Source of the DNA: Roseiarcus sp963776665
Lineage (GTDB): Bacteria > Pseudomonadota > Alphaproteobacteria > Rhizobiales > Beijerinckiaceae
Reading direction: 5' to 3'
Assembly (NCBI GenBank): GCA_963776665.1
Contig: CAVZNQ010000038.1
Span: 275,252 to 339,251, forward strand
DNA: 64,000 nucleotides
The notes under the pieces are model-generated. The model saw only the letters and a list, made by a program, of their open reading frames with translations. It was not told where the DNA came from and did not search any database. Made by a program: the position numbers and the translations under genes. This document shows, piece by piece, positions 56,901 through 64,000 of the stretch. The stretch's first letter is position 1. Each line of letters starts with the position of its first letter.

Positions 56901-57351
56901 CGATGGCCTTTTGCGGTGCGCATCGGCCCGCGCGGAGGCTGAGAGCGGTGATTTCAGCGCGGCGCTGACCTGTCTGGAACAAGCGATCTCGGTCGCCGAT
57001 CGAACAGGCGCACATTGGTGCGATGCCGAGGTCCTTCGTACGCGGGGTGAAATCCTGGTCAAGCAAGACCCCACCAATTCTGGGGCCGTCGAAGAATCCT
57101 TTCTCACCGCCATTGCCATTGCGCAACATCAGAAGGCGCGAAGTTTCGAACTGCGCGCCGCGTTGGCGCTGGCGAGGCTCTATCAATCAATCGGCCGCCC
57201 TGCCGACGCCGATGCCGTTCTGAGGCCCGCGCTCAAGGGTTTTGTGCCGACGCCGCGGTTTCCGGAGATTGCCGAGGCGCTGGGTCTTGTCGGCAACGTC
57301 CAGGCCGACCCGCAATCTTCACGCGAGGGGCGACCTGGAATGTCTGCTTAA
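53941..57351 (+). CDS. SAM-domain / class III nucleotide cyclase / AAA-type ATPase / TPR protein
   Basis: A 1136-residue signalling protein. Residues ~1-60 are a SAM domain (VAVWLRGCGLEQYETLF, GVSLGHRKRLL). Residues ~85-260 form a class III cyclase with both metal aspartates (VMFSDLVGST, KFMGDGVLAYFG) and the transition-state Asn/Arg (GDTPNLAARLQ), so it should be catalytic. Then comes a large ATPase domain with Walker A SGEAGIGKSR and Walker B LVFEDAHWAD, followed by TPR-like helices to the end. This layout is known from Bradyrhizobium-type genomes with large cyclase families. ATG 53941 is chosen at the SAM domain. No effector gene is attached. Confidence 0.9.
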   Translation: MTDVAVWLRGCGLEQYETLFRDHDIDADVLSELTDGDLEKIGVSLGHRKRLLKAAAALAGGVVPGSPATAVSDPPAAPVDAAERRQLTVMFSDLVGSTALSARLDPEDMRQVIRAYQDAVSGMVARYDGFVAKFMGDGVLAYFGFPRAHEDDAARAVHAGLEITEVVAGLQTRAHEKLAARVGVATGLVVVGDLVGQGSAQEQAVVGDTPNLAARLQGLAEAGEVVVATTTRRLIGDRFRLKDLGKHVVKGLAEPVEAYAALGLSQSESRFEAAQVARLAGFVGREAESAGLLARQQKAWSGLGQIVLISGEAGIGKSRISAWLAEQVANTPHTRLRYQCSPYHRDSALYPFVQQFERAARIEAQEGPEVKLDKLESVLGLATDHMNEVAPLIASILSIPTGTRYPPLNLSPAQQRRQTLYALLDQMEALAKKQPVLLVFEDAHWADATSLELLHLAIERVRRLPVLVLLTYRPEFEAPWKGLPYVESIVLGRLDRVEAERLVDRVTGGRSLPVEVLAQVVAKTDGVPLFIEELTKNLMESGLLIEEADRYRLDGPLPPLAIPSTLQDSLMARLDRLATVKEIAQIGAAIGREFSYPLLHAVVGRDEATLRAALAQLEDSELVFRDGSPPDARYTFKHALVQDTAYESLLKSRRQILHKRIAEILREKFPDIVEAQPELLAYHFTQSGLQAPAIEYWGKAGDRALRRSAFKEAIAHLGKAIELTDGVSVPTKAETSRKLKLQVAYGNALISSRGYGAPETTAAFERAREIVGDDREAPERSSVTYGLWVGSYMHCELAEMREMAAAFVSDVESRPHAPEAGVAHRVNGVTKWLAGDFSGAKGDYEKALAIFDPARDGDLAFRFGQDPGVGALAYQSLTLWPLGQVEAAIQSIEAVKTRTAGLTHIGTIAYAKMHAAIFELMRSEYVEAAPHARSLAELAREHDLKLWRLMGVFFEGWNAWRGSDPVGGRSEMRRGLASLREEKVVIFDGLLRCASARAEAESGDFSAALTCLEQAISVADRTGAHWCDAEVLRTRGEILVKQDPTNSGAVEESFLTAIAIAQHQKARSFELRAALALARLYQSIGRPADADAVLRPALKGFVPTPRFPEIAEALGLVGNVQADPQSSREGRPGMSA

Positions 57352-57444
57352 CGTCAACTCCAGCCGGCCGCTTCGCGCAAATAGCGGTCATTCCTGGACG
57401 GCGTGGCGAACGGGTAAGTCGACCCCTGACCGGGAGCCCGCACA

Positions 57445-58650
57445 CTACTCCTCGGCATGAGGCTTGTTTATTAAAACCGCGTCCTTGGCCTCGAGCGAGC
57501 GAGCAAAAACTGCGGTCACCGCGCAGAGAAACGCTAGTCCCGCCCCGATCCAGGGGAGCATGCGATAACCGAAACCAAAGAAAAGGGCCGCGGCACCGAG
57601 CGTCGGCCCAATTGCGTTGCCCACATTGAAGGCGGACTGATTGAGAGTCGAGGCCAGGTTTGGTCCGTCAATCGCCTTCCTAACGACTCGCGTTTGGAGC
57701 GGAACGCACGGGGCAAGGAAAAGAAAACCCCAAAGGATCATTGCGCCGGCGATGAGCGGAGCGTTGTCAACGATCGCAGTCAGGCCGAGGTAGAAGACCG
57801 CGTAAGCAAACGAGAGCGCGGCGACAGCCTCCAAGGGCTTCCAATCGCCAAGCCGTCCGCCAATCACCATACCGCCCGCGCCGCCGACGCCGAAGAGCAG
57901 TAGCATGAGAGGCAGGAACTCGGCGGAAATGCGTGTTTCTTCCAGGAGGATCGGGGCGACATAGGTGAAAACGGCGAAAGTCGAAGCGCAGACAAGAAGG
58001 CTCATCGTCATCGCGAGCAGCACTTGCGGACGCCGCAGGGCGACTATCTCCTGACCAAAACTTGTCGTTCCGCCTCTAGGCGCCGCTGGCATCCAGAGCT
58101 GAAGAGCCAGTCCCGCGACTACGCCAACCGCCGCCAGCATCCAGAAGGCGGCGCGCCAGCCGAGCACGTGGCCGATCGCTGTCGCACCAGGCACGCCGAC
58201 CAGACTCGCAGCCGAGAAACCTAGCCACACGAGAGACACTGCACGGGCGCTCCGCTTAGAAGGAACGCTCGCCGCCGCGACGATCGCAGCAATCCCAAGA
58301 AAGGAGGCGTGCGAAACAGCCGCCAGGACCCTCGCGCCCATCAGGAGGCCATAGTTCGGCGCGAGCGCGGCCAAAGCATGCCCGACAGCAAAGATCGCGC
58401 AAAGTTGCAGAAGCGTCCGCTTGCGTGACTGCGACGTCGTGATCGCGACGACCGCTGGGCGGCCTACGGCGACCCCGAGTGCATAAACGCTGACGAGCAA
58501 GCCGGTCTGCGAAATGCTGATCCGGAGGCTTTCCGCGATATCCGGCAACAGTCCAACGACCGCAAATTCGGTCGTGCCGATCGCGAAAGTTCCAAGGAAG
58601 AGAGCAAAGAGCAGCGGCGGCACGCAGAGCCCCCCGTCCCGCGGCCCCAT
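57445..58650 (-). CDS. MFS transporter (DHA1, AraJ/YdhP-like exporter)
   Basis: A 401-residue major-facilitator protein with about 12 membrane segments. The N-terminal FALFLGTFAIGTTEFAVVGLLPDIA and VYALGVAVGRPAVVAITTSQ are typical of the arabinose/chloramphenicol-efflux-like DHA1 group, and the C-terminal STLNQSAFNVGNAIGPTLGA is conserved there. Substrate unknown; such proteins export sugars or drugs. It converges with the cyclase gene and appears intact. Confidence 0.88.
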   Translation of the reverse strand: MGPRDGGLCVPPLLFALFLGTFAIGTTEFAVVGLLPDIAESLRISISQTGLLVSVYALGVAVGRPAVVAITTSQSRKRTLLQLCAIFAVGHALAALAPNYGLLMGARVLAAVSHASFLGIAAIVAAASVPSKRSARAVSLVWLGFSAASLVGVPGATAIGHVLGWRAAFWMLAAVGVVAGLALQLWMPAAPRGGTTSFGQEIVALRRPQVLLAMTMSLLVCASTFAVFTYVAPILLEETRISAEFLPLMLLLFGVGGAGGMVIGGRLGDWKPLEAVAALSFAYAVFYLGLTAIVDNAPLIAGAMILWGFLFLAPCVPLQTRVVRKAIDGPNLASTLNQSAFNVGNAIGPTLGAAALFFGFGYRMLPWIGAGLAFLCAVTAVFARSLEAKDAVLINKPHAEE

Positions 58651-59090
58651 TTCGAAGTCGAGATCTCGCTGCGCCGCGAAGCGATGTCAAGTGTGGCTCA
58701 ACAATACTGGGGCGCTCGCAGAGACACACGAGAGTTGGGCACCCGACTGACGTAAGATAAATGCCGCTTATGCGGTTTGGAATTCGATGCAGAGACGCGG
58801 GCGTCCCTCTCCGCCGTTCTGCGACGTACACGGCGCGATCCACAATGTCCGCTTCACGTCGAAACGGGTGAAGCTGATCGGGTTTGCCCGAGCGCGTTTG
58901 GCTGGCGGCGGACGATACAACCCAACAGCCCTCGTGGGGTTTTGGCGGGTCCCCTCAATGATATGGTTGCCACACACCCACCCCCGGCCCCGCTCACTTT
59001 GCCGTCACGCGCCGTCTCACGAAATTTCAAACCCGGGCCGGGGACCCACTGCCAAAACTGCCAAAACACGAGGCCGCCCCCGCCCGCAGG
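58651..59090. other. region upstream of the MFS gene
   Basis: About 440 bases with no gene I can support. It carries the first copy of the 35-base direct repeat at 59045-59079. Open frames here are short and low-complexity. Confidence 0.4.
59045..59079 (+). repeat. 35-base exact direct repeat, copy 1
   Basis: The 35 bases from CCACTGCC to GCCGCCCC, containing the tandem CTGCCAAAA CTGCCAAAA, are identical to 63338-63372 and in the same orientation. Sequence on either side differs. In translation it gives PLPKLPKHEAAP, like the ends of some phage replication proteins. Confidence 0.85.
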
Positions 59091-59493
59091 TTGGCCGATT
59101 GGGGGTATGACGGCTACGCGCGGCGGGACTATTTGCGCTTTGCGGCCGTGCACTTCGTCGTGTTCGCCGGCCACAGCTACAGGGATTTCCGTCGTGCGGC
59201 GAACGATTGGGCCGGAAGGTTCGGCAAGCCGTTCAATACCGACGCCCGCCAGGCTAAGATCCTCGCCGACGCCGCTCAGGTGGCGAGCTCACGGCCAAGA
59301 CCATCGCCTATGACAAGCGGGTGAGAGAAGCTTGGGACAGAAAGGTACGCCAGGCCGCCGGCTCGATAGATGTCGTGCGCATCGGTTCCCGGTTCGAACC
59401 GCCTCTTTTTCAAGTGCCGCCTCAGAGGAGCGCCAAGTGTGGTCGACACTACGAAAAGATTGATGCTTCTGGCCTCGGCGCCCTGGTACTCTG
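59091..59493 (+). pseudogene. broken gene of unknown family
   Basis: A plus-strand frame reads DWGYDGYARRDYLRFAAVHF, then YRDFRRAANDWAGRFGKPFN and ARQAKILADAA. Near 59280 it shifts and another frame continues ELTAKTIAYDKRVREAWDRK to a stop at 59493. The two parts look like one helical protein interrupted by a small indel. I do not recognise the family. No start codon is evident; the gene begins right behind the 35-base repeat, so its 5' end is probably lost. Confidence 0.45.
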
Positions 59494-59546
59494 ACTCCCG
59501 GGAGCGCCTTCGCCCAGGCTGCTCCGGCGCCGAAGAGGCACGCACC

Positions 59547-59861
59547 TCAGTCAATTTTCAGACCATCGCGCCAAGCCATGACTTCAAATTCGCCGCGAAC
59601 CGCGTCCTCGATCGGAATAACCGGCCTCGCCTGAAATTCGAAAGCCGGGAGCATGGAGCAAAATTTGTGGACGGTGACCGGATCGTCGCAATCCGCCAGC
59701 ATGTAGCCGCCCCAGTCGCCTACCCTGATCACGAACAGCTCGATCTTGAAATTAGCGGGCGCTTCCCAGCGGCGAAACACATCGAGGATCCGCTTCTGCG
59801 CGTTCTCATAATCGATGGCCGAACCTTGTGAGCGTTCGGACCAAGTGATCATGTACTTCAT
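59547..59861 (-). CDS. DUF3303 family protein
   Basis: A 104-residue ferredoxin-like-fold protein beginning MKYMITWSERSQGSAIDYENA, with FKIELFVIRVGDWGGYMLAD and a C-terminal FEFQARPVIPIEDAV, characteristic of DUF3303. Function unknown. It lies inside the segment bounded by the two 35-base repeats and is preceded by a plausible promoter gap of about 180 bases. Confidence 0.75.
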   Translation of the reverse strand: MKYMITWSERSQGSAIDYENAQKRILDVFRRWEAPANFKIELFVIRVGDWGGYMLADCDDPVTVHKFCSMLPAFEFQARPVIPIEDAVRGEFEVMAWRDGLKID

Positions 59862-60041
59862 CGCATCATCTCTCGTATCTGCGGCCGATCAGAACCGCTG
59901 CCTAGCGTCAAGCGGGTTCGCTATCGCGACCCTTAGCGGTCCAAGTCAGGGGTAACAAGCCGTCAGATTCTCACGAGTAGGCACAAAGAGCAGTCGTGCC
60001 CCGAGTCACCGACCCGGAGCGAGTGGTCAATTTCCGCTGCG

Positions 60042-61193
60042 CTACCGCGCGTGGAACGGCTGCGTCAGGAATCTCTCGTGCGAGACGGGCAGCAGCGCCT
60101 CGTCGGCCGCTTCTGACGCCTTCGCCTGCTCCGCCAGCAAAGCGCGGAGGATCTCGAATTCGCCGGTGAACTTGGTTTGCACGTTCGGCCAGACGTGCTC
60201 GTAGAACGGCAGGTCCTTGGGCTTGGGTTTGGCAAAACGCACCTCGAAATGCGTGCCGCCGTCCGCCCGTTCGCCGAAGGCGTAGGACATGAGAATCTTG
60301 GGCGCGCCCGGGGCCGGCAGCAGGGTGGTCAGGGTGATGTGATCAAACGGGCGCCAGTCGAGGATGTCCTCAATGACGGCGTCCTTCCCGTGCATACAGT
60401 GGTTCTGCGTGCCGGCGCCGCGCCGGCCCTTGACCGTGTTTTCAACCACGATGTCGCTTCCCTGCCAGCGGGGGCGATTTCCTGGCATGGTGATGAGATC
60501 CCAAAGCGCCGCGCGGGGCGCCGAAAAGTCGGTCTCGAGCACCCGGAACGCGTTGTCGCGCTCGACCACGCTCCGCCTCGCCTCGTTTTCGCTCGTCCAT
60601 GCCAGCTCGAGGTCGCTCACCCAGCACTTAGTTTCGCCGATGTGCTCGATCGTCTCGGCGTGCTCGACGAGGCCCTGCGCTTTCGCGTCGATCCCCATCG
60701 CCCGCACGCAGGCGTCGGAATAGAGCGCATAGGCGCGCGGGCCGAAGGTCTTGCCGACGTCGTTCTTCAGGAGACGGTGGACCAGGATCACGTCCCGACC
60801 GGCGAGTTCCTCGCGGCCTGACATCTTTTGCCGGATGAACTCGCCGTGATGGACGACGAACTTGACGTCGAGGCTCTGCATCCGGCTGCAAGCCTGGCAC
60901 TCGCAGCTGTTGGCCTGCTTGATGTTACGGAGCCGCTTGCGGAAGGCGAAATACGCAGCCTCGATGGAATCCTGCAGGAGTGACCCGTCGACCTTGTCGG
61001 CGAGCGTGTAGACGAACGCCGCGTCACCTTCGAATTTGGCGAGCCGGAACGAGGGCCTGAGCGCTTTGACCAGCGTATCCATGATGTCGGCGATGATGTC
61101 CTGGGCGTGATCGAGTTCGACGCCGGATACGAAGTGCGTATAGCCGGAAATGTCGGCGATCACGAAACAGGCCGATTCCGTTTTCGGAAGCAT
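60042..61193 (-). CDS. DUF2652 (cyclase-like) protein with SRPBCC domain
   Basis: A 383-residue protein. The first half is a DUF2652 domain, a divergent relative of class III cyclases: ACFVIADISGYTHFVSGVEL and FRLAKFEGDAAFVYTLAD keep the two acidic positions. The segment that should carry the Asn/Arg pair reads GRDVILVHRLLKN, so classical cyclase activity is doubtful. The second half looks like an SRPBCC lipid/ligand-binding fold (ETDFSAPRAALWDLITMPGN, then FDHITLTTLLPA). Four cysteines in SCECQACSRM could bind metal. ATG 61193 is preferred; the frame is open to 61268. Confidence 0.78.
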   Translation of the reverse strand: MLPKTESACFVIADISGYTHFVSGVELDHAQDIIADIMDTLVKALRPSFRLAKFEGDAAFVYTLADKVDGSLLQDSIEAAYFAFRKRLRNIKQANSCECQACSRMQSLDVKFVVHHGEFIRQKMSGREELAGRDVILVHRLLKNDVGKTFGPRAYALYSDACVRAMGIDAKAQGLVEHAETIEHIGETKCWVSDLELAWTSENEARRSVVERDNAFRVLETDFSAPRAALWDLITMPGNRPRWQGSDIVVENTVKGRRGAGTQNHCMHGKDAVIEDILDWRPFDHITLTTLLPAPGAPKILMSYAFGERADGGTHFEVRFAKPKPKDLPFYEHVWPNVQTKFTGEFEILRALLAEQAKASEAADEALLPVSHERFLTQPFHAR

Positions 61194-61513
61194 CACGACG
61201 CCCCCCCACTCAGACGGCGCGCCTGGCGCCATGGCCCGGGCTCTCGGGCAACTTGCGGACGCTAGCACGAGACAAACGAATTCACGAACGACTGTTGTCT
61301 CCGAATTGCGACCTCCACAGTCGAAATGATCGCTTCAGGCCGACTTTATCAGTCGGGTGAGCGCAAATAGCGGCCGCTCGCTCACCACGTGGCGAACACG
61401 TCAAAGCAAGCCAAAGCCGCCCTCGGAAAAGGCTCTCGGCTCGCTTTTCCCCGCGGAAAACTGCGACTCTGAGGGGGCAACTGTGCTATTTGGTTCTCGC
61501 CAAAGGGGGCCCG
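61194..61513. other. divergent intergenic region between two cyclase-type genes
   Basis: About 320 bases, presumably with both promoters. It contains the third GCAAATAGCGG motif at 61363-61379. Nothing else recognised. Confidence 0.4.
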
Positions 61514-63308
61514 ATGGCCGAATCTCGGAAACTCGCCGCGATCCTCGCCGCCGACGTGGTTGGATTTCAGCCGACTGACCGGCGCAGACGAAGATCGAAC
61601 CTTGGCCCGGTTGCGTGCGCTCCGCAGCGACCTGATCGACCCGACCATCGCGGTCCATAACGGCCGCGTCGTCAAGCGTACCGGTGACGGCGCGCTGGTC
61701 GAGTTCCGCAGCGTGGTCGACGCCGTGCGCTGCGCGATCGAGGTGCAGCACGCGATGGTCGAGCGCAACGCCGGCGTGGCCGTTGATCGTCGTATTGAAT
61801 TTCGCATTGGCGTGCATCTCGGCGATGTCGTCGAGGAGAGCGACGGCGATCTCATGGGCGACGGCGTGAATATTGCGGCGCGATTAGAAGGCATCGCCCA
61901 ACCCGGCGCGATCTGTCTGTCCGAGGACGCCTATCGTCAGGTCAGAGCGAGGCTCAATCTGGCGGTCAGCGATATGGGCGAAGTCCAGCTCAAGAACATC
62001 GCCCAGCCAGTTCGAGCATATTCACTGGAAGTGGGCGTCCCCGCTGAAGCGAAATCCGCAGCCCCGACCAAGCCTGCTGCGCCGGAAAGGACCCCGGCGC
62101 TGGCGCCGCCCGACAAGCCTTCGATCGCGGTCTTGGCGTTTCAGAACATGAGCGGCGATCCCGAGCAGGAATACTTTGCCGACGGGATAACCGAGGATGT
62201 GATCACTGACCTCTCTAAAATCGGCGGCCTGTTGGTGATCGCGCGCAATTCGAGCTTCGCCTACAAGGGTAAGGCGGTTGACATTCGTGTCGTTGCGCGC
62301 GAGCTCGGCGTCCGTACTATTCTCGAAGGCAGTATTCGCCGCGCTGGCAACCGGGTGAGGATCACCGCGCAGCTTATTGACGCCGAAAACGGAGGGCACC
62401 TTTGGGCCGATCAATTCGATCGTGACCTGAGCGATATTTTCGCGGTTCAGGACGAGGTCACGCGGCGGATCGTGGACGCGCTGAAGATCAAGCTCAGTCC
62501 CGTCGAAGCTGCGATGTTCGATGTCGTCAAGACGACTAGCGACAAGGCGCACGACTTGTTCCTGCTTGCGCGGGAGCTGCTCAACGGGACCGCCAGGAAC
62601 CGGGAGATTTTCGAGAGATCCACCAACCTGTTCGAACAAGCAATCGTTGAGGATCCGGGCTACGGTGAACCTTATGCCGGCGTCGCGATGTGGCAGATTA
62701 TGAACTGGCAGTTTCATTGGACCGACGATTGGATCCATTCGCTCGAAAAGGCCGAGCGCTATCTGGACCTCGCCAGGCAGAAGCGTCTGCAATTCGCGTT
62801 CGTGCACTACGTCGCCGCCGTCTTCTACTTCTGGAAGAAGGACCTCGGCCGATCCGCGGTCGAGGCCGACGTGGCGTTGAACCTCAGTCCGAATTACGCC
62901 CAGGCTCACAATTCGCGCGGCCTTGCCTATATCTACGGCGGCGCGCCCCTTGCGGCCGTTCCGCACATTGAGCAGGCCATTCGGCTCGATCCGCTGTTCG
63001 CGCAGATTTGCGTCCACTTTCTCGGTTCGGCCTACCTGATCGCCGGCAAGTACGGAGACGCTGCGGCGCAGTTCAAAGAGCGCATCCGGCTCTCGCCCAA
63101 AACCGATCTCTCCCGCGCCTTTCTTGCCGTCGCCCTCGGCCATCTGGGCGAGGCCGACGAGGCTCAGCGGGTTTGGACAGAACTGATGGAGATCAATCCA
63201 AAATACTCCTTCGCCGAACATGTCGGAAGGCTGCCGTTCAGCAACCCCGCCGACGCCGAGCGGCTTCGCGACGGGCTCGGCAAGGCCGGCATCGCGGCGC
63301 AAATGTAA
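61514..63308 (+). pseudogene. class III adenylate cyclase / TolB-like / TPR protein gene with a +1 frameshift
   Basis: ATG 61514 (after AAGGGGG) starts MAESRKLAAILAADVVGF. An extra T in GGATTTCAG (61565-61567) shifts the frame, which resumes as SRLTGADEDRTLARLRALRS. The rest is intact: VVKRTGDGALVEF, GDLMGDGVNIAARLEGIAQP, a proline-rich linker, a TolB/FlgO-like domain (IAVLAFQNMSGDPEQEYFAD) and TPR repeats, about 597 residues in all. Unlike its relative at 48857 it has no membrane segment. The longer frame could start at TTG 61560, which would lose the first metal Asp. Possibly a sequencing error. Confidence 0.85.
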
Positions 63309-63337
63309 ATCGCATCAAGTCAATGCGTGCCTCGGGA

Positions 63338-63372
63338 CCACTGCCAAAACTGCCAAAACACGAGGCCGCCCC
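63338..63372 (+). repeat. 35-base exact direct repeat, copy 2
   Basis: Identical to 59045-59079. It begins 29 bases after the stop of the cyclase gene. With copy 1 it brackets about 4.3 kb holding DUF3303, DUF2652/SRPBCC and the cyclase/TPR gene. Confidence 0.85.
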
Positions 63373-63543
63373 TGCCGCCCGACGGTTTAGCGGGATCGTG
63401 GCACGACCGGATGAGGCGCTGGACACCATTGCGAGAAGCAGGGCCGAGGCGGGTTTCGGATCGCCGCGGAAGGTCAAATGACCCGCGAAGCGGACGCCTA
63501 GCAACCTAGACACCTATGTCCAGAGGCGGTAATTCTTGCGTAT

Positions 63544-64000
63544 ATGAAGCTCACGATCGACGATCTGCCGATGGTCAAGGCCTCGTTCTTGCGAGCGCGT
63601 GGCTATATCGGACCGGAAACGAAGACGACGCTCATCCATTTCGACCGCAGCGAGGTCGAGTACCAGGTCGGCGTGACGGCAAAGCCTCTTCCGTGCGGCG
63701 CATTGTGGTCGCTGTTCATTTGCCCGCGATGCGAGGGATGTGCGCAACGGCTTCGTTTGCTCGATGGTCAGCCGGCTTGCGGCAAGTGCGTCAGGGCGAG
63801 TGGGTTGATCTATCGTTCGCAGTCGGTGCGCACCGAGAAGCGCCATCTGATCACTGCGCCGCCCCGCCTCGCCAAGCTCAATGCCGACCGGCCATTACGT
63901 GCCCATCCTCGACCTGGTCGGACAATCGACGGCCGGGCGAACATCGTGCTCGCGCTTCGTCGTTCGCTCATCGTCGCTCGCAAGCATGGCGTTGATCGCG
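63544..64000 (+). CDS. zinc-ribbon hypothetical protein, 3' end outside window
   Basis: ATG 63544 opens a frame that stays open to the window edge (152 codons). It starts MKLTIDDLPMVKASFLRARG and has a zinc-ribbon-like set of cysteines (FICPRCEGCAQRL, PACGKCVRA) around residues 59-82. The part after it is basic (RRSLIVARKHGV). Similar unnamed proteins occur on rhizobial mobile regions to my recollection, but I cannot give a function. Confidence 0.6.
   Translation, partial: MKLTIDDLPMVKASFLRARGYIGPETKTTLIHFDRSEVEYQVGVTAKPLPCGALWSLFICPRCEGCAQRLRLLDGQPACGKCVRASGLIYRSQSVRTEKRHLITAPPRLAKLNADRPLRAHPRPGRTIDGRANIVLALRRSLIVARKHGVDR

Noticed and set aside
53941..61193. CBASS or Pycsar-type defence system
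   Set aside because: Defence cyclases are usually small and paired with a dedicated effector (TM, TIR, nuclease, phospholipase). Here the cyclases are large signalling fusions with ATPase, TolB-like or TPR parts, and no such effector is adjacent.

Overview
The window looks like a chromosomal stretch from a high-GC alphaproteobacterium, most likely Hyphomicrobiales (Rhizobiales). Supporting signs are 5-aminolevulinate synthase (C4 haem pathway), a recA promoter with an alphaproteobacterial LexA box (GAAC-N7-GAAC), an IscU-like/yidD/ribH/nusB neighbourhood, and small families common in that order (DUF1289, DUF983, clan-AA aspartic protease). I cannot place the genus. No rRNA, tRNA, CRISPR array or replication origin was recognised.

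Layout. 1-2360: end of hisI, an IscU-like scaffold, yidD, ribH and nusB; nusB reads into a dispersed repeat. 2361-16116: mostly housekeeping and small enzymes (AEC transporter, secreted fascin-like beta-trefoil protein, NUDIX, DUF983, rnr, a methyltransferase, VOC protein, topA, SDR, DUF1810, pyrB). 16133-20923: a leftward five-gene operon with a LacI regulator, periplasmic sugar-binding protein, permease, ATPase and a protein closely resembling D-psicose (D-allulose) 3-epimerase; a frameshifted hydroxyacid dehydrogenase lies upstream. 22192-43059: core genes, namely dusA, protease/DUF1289/cobS, recA, alaS, icd, a lytic transglycosylase, a hemA-hemE-hemF-AKR-GNAT run, an aldolase-GST-HAD run, a bacterioferritin-like gene and hemC.

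From 43300 to the right edge the character changes: a P4-type integrase, sparse coding, and 3' fragments of genes (AmmeMemoRadiSam enzyme, SufS) next to a complete sufT. There is also a ParB-like remnant, a truncated and frameshifted IS1182-type transposase, an intact IS110-type transposase and an MFS exporter. Four nucleotide-cyclase-type proteins lie within 14.5 kb: two cyclase/TolB-like/TPR proteins (both frameshifted), one large SAM-domain/cyclase/ATPase protein with an intact active site, and one DUF2652/SRPBCC protein. A 35-base exact direct repeat brackets the last 4.3 kb cyclase module. This is an accessory island containing much debris.

Working together: the epimerase operon reads as import plus C3 epimerisation of a ketohexose under LacI control. 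hemA, E, F and C supply four steps of haem synthesis. The cyclase cluster looks like signalling genes accumulated in a mobile region; I see no clear defence-effector pairing. Seven apparent frameshifts in five genes are all of the same sign (one extra base), which may be a sequencing or assembly artefact and should be kept in mind when reading the pseudogene calls.
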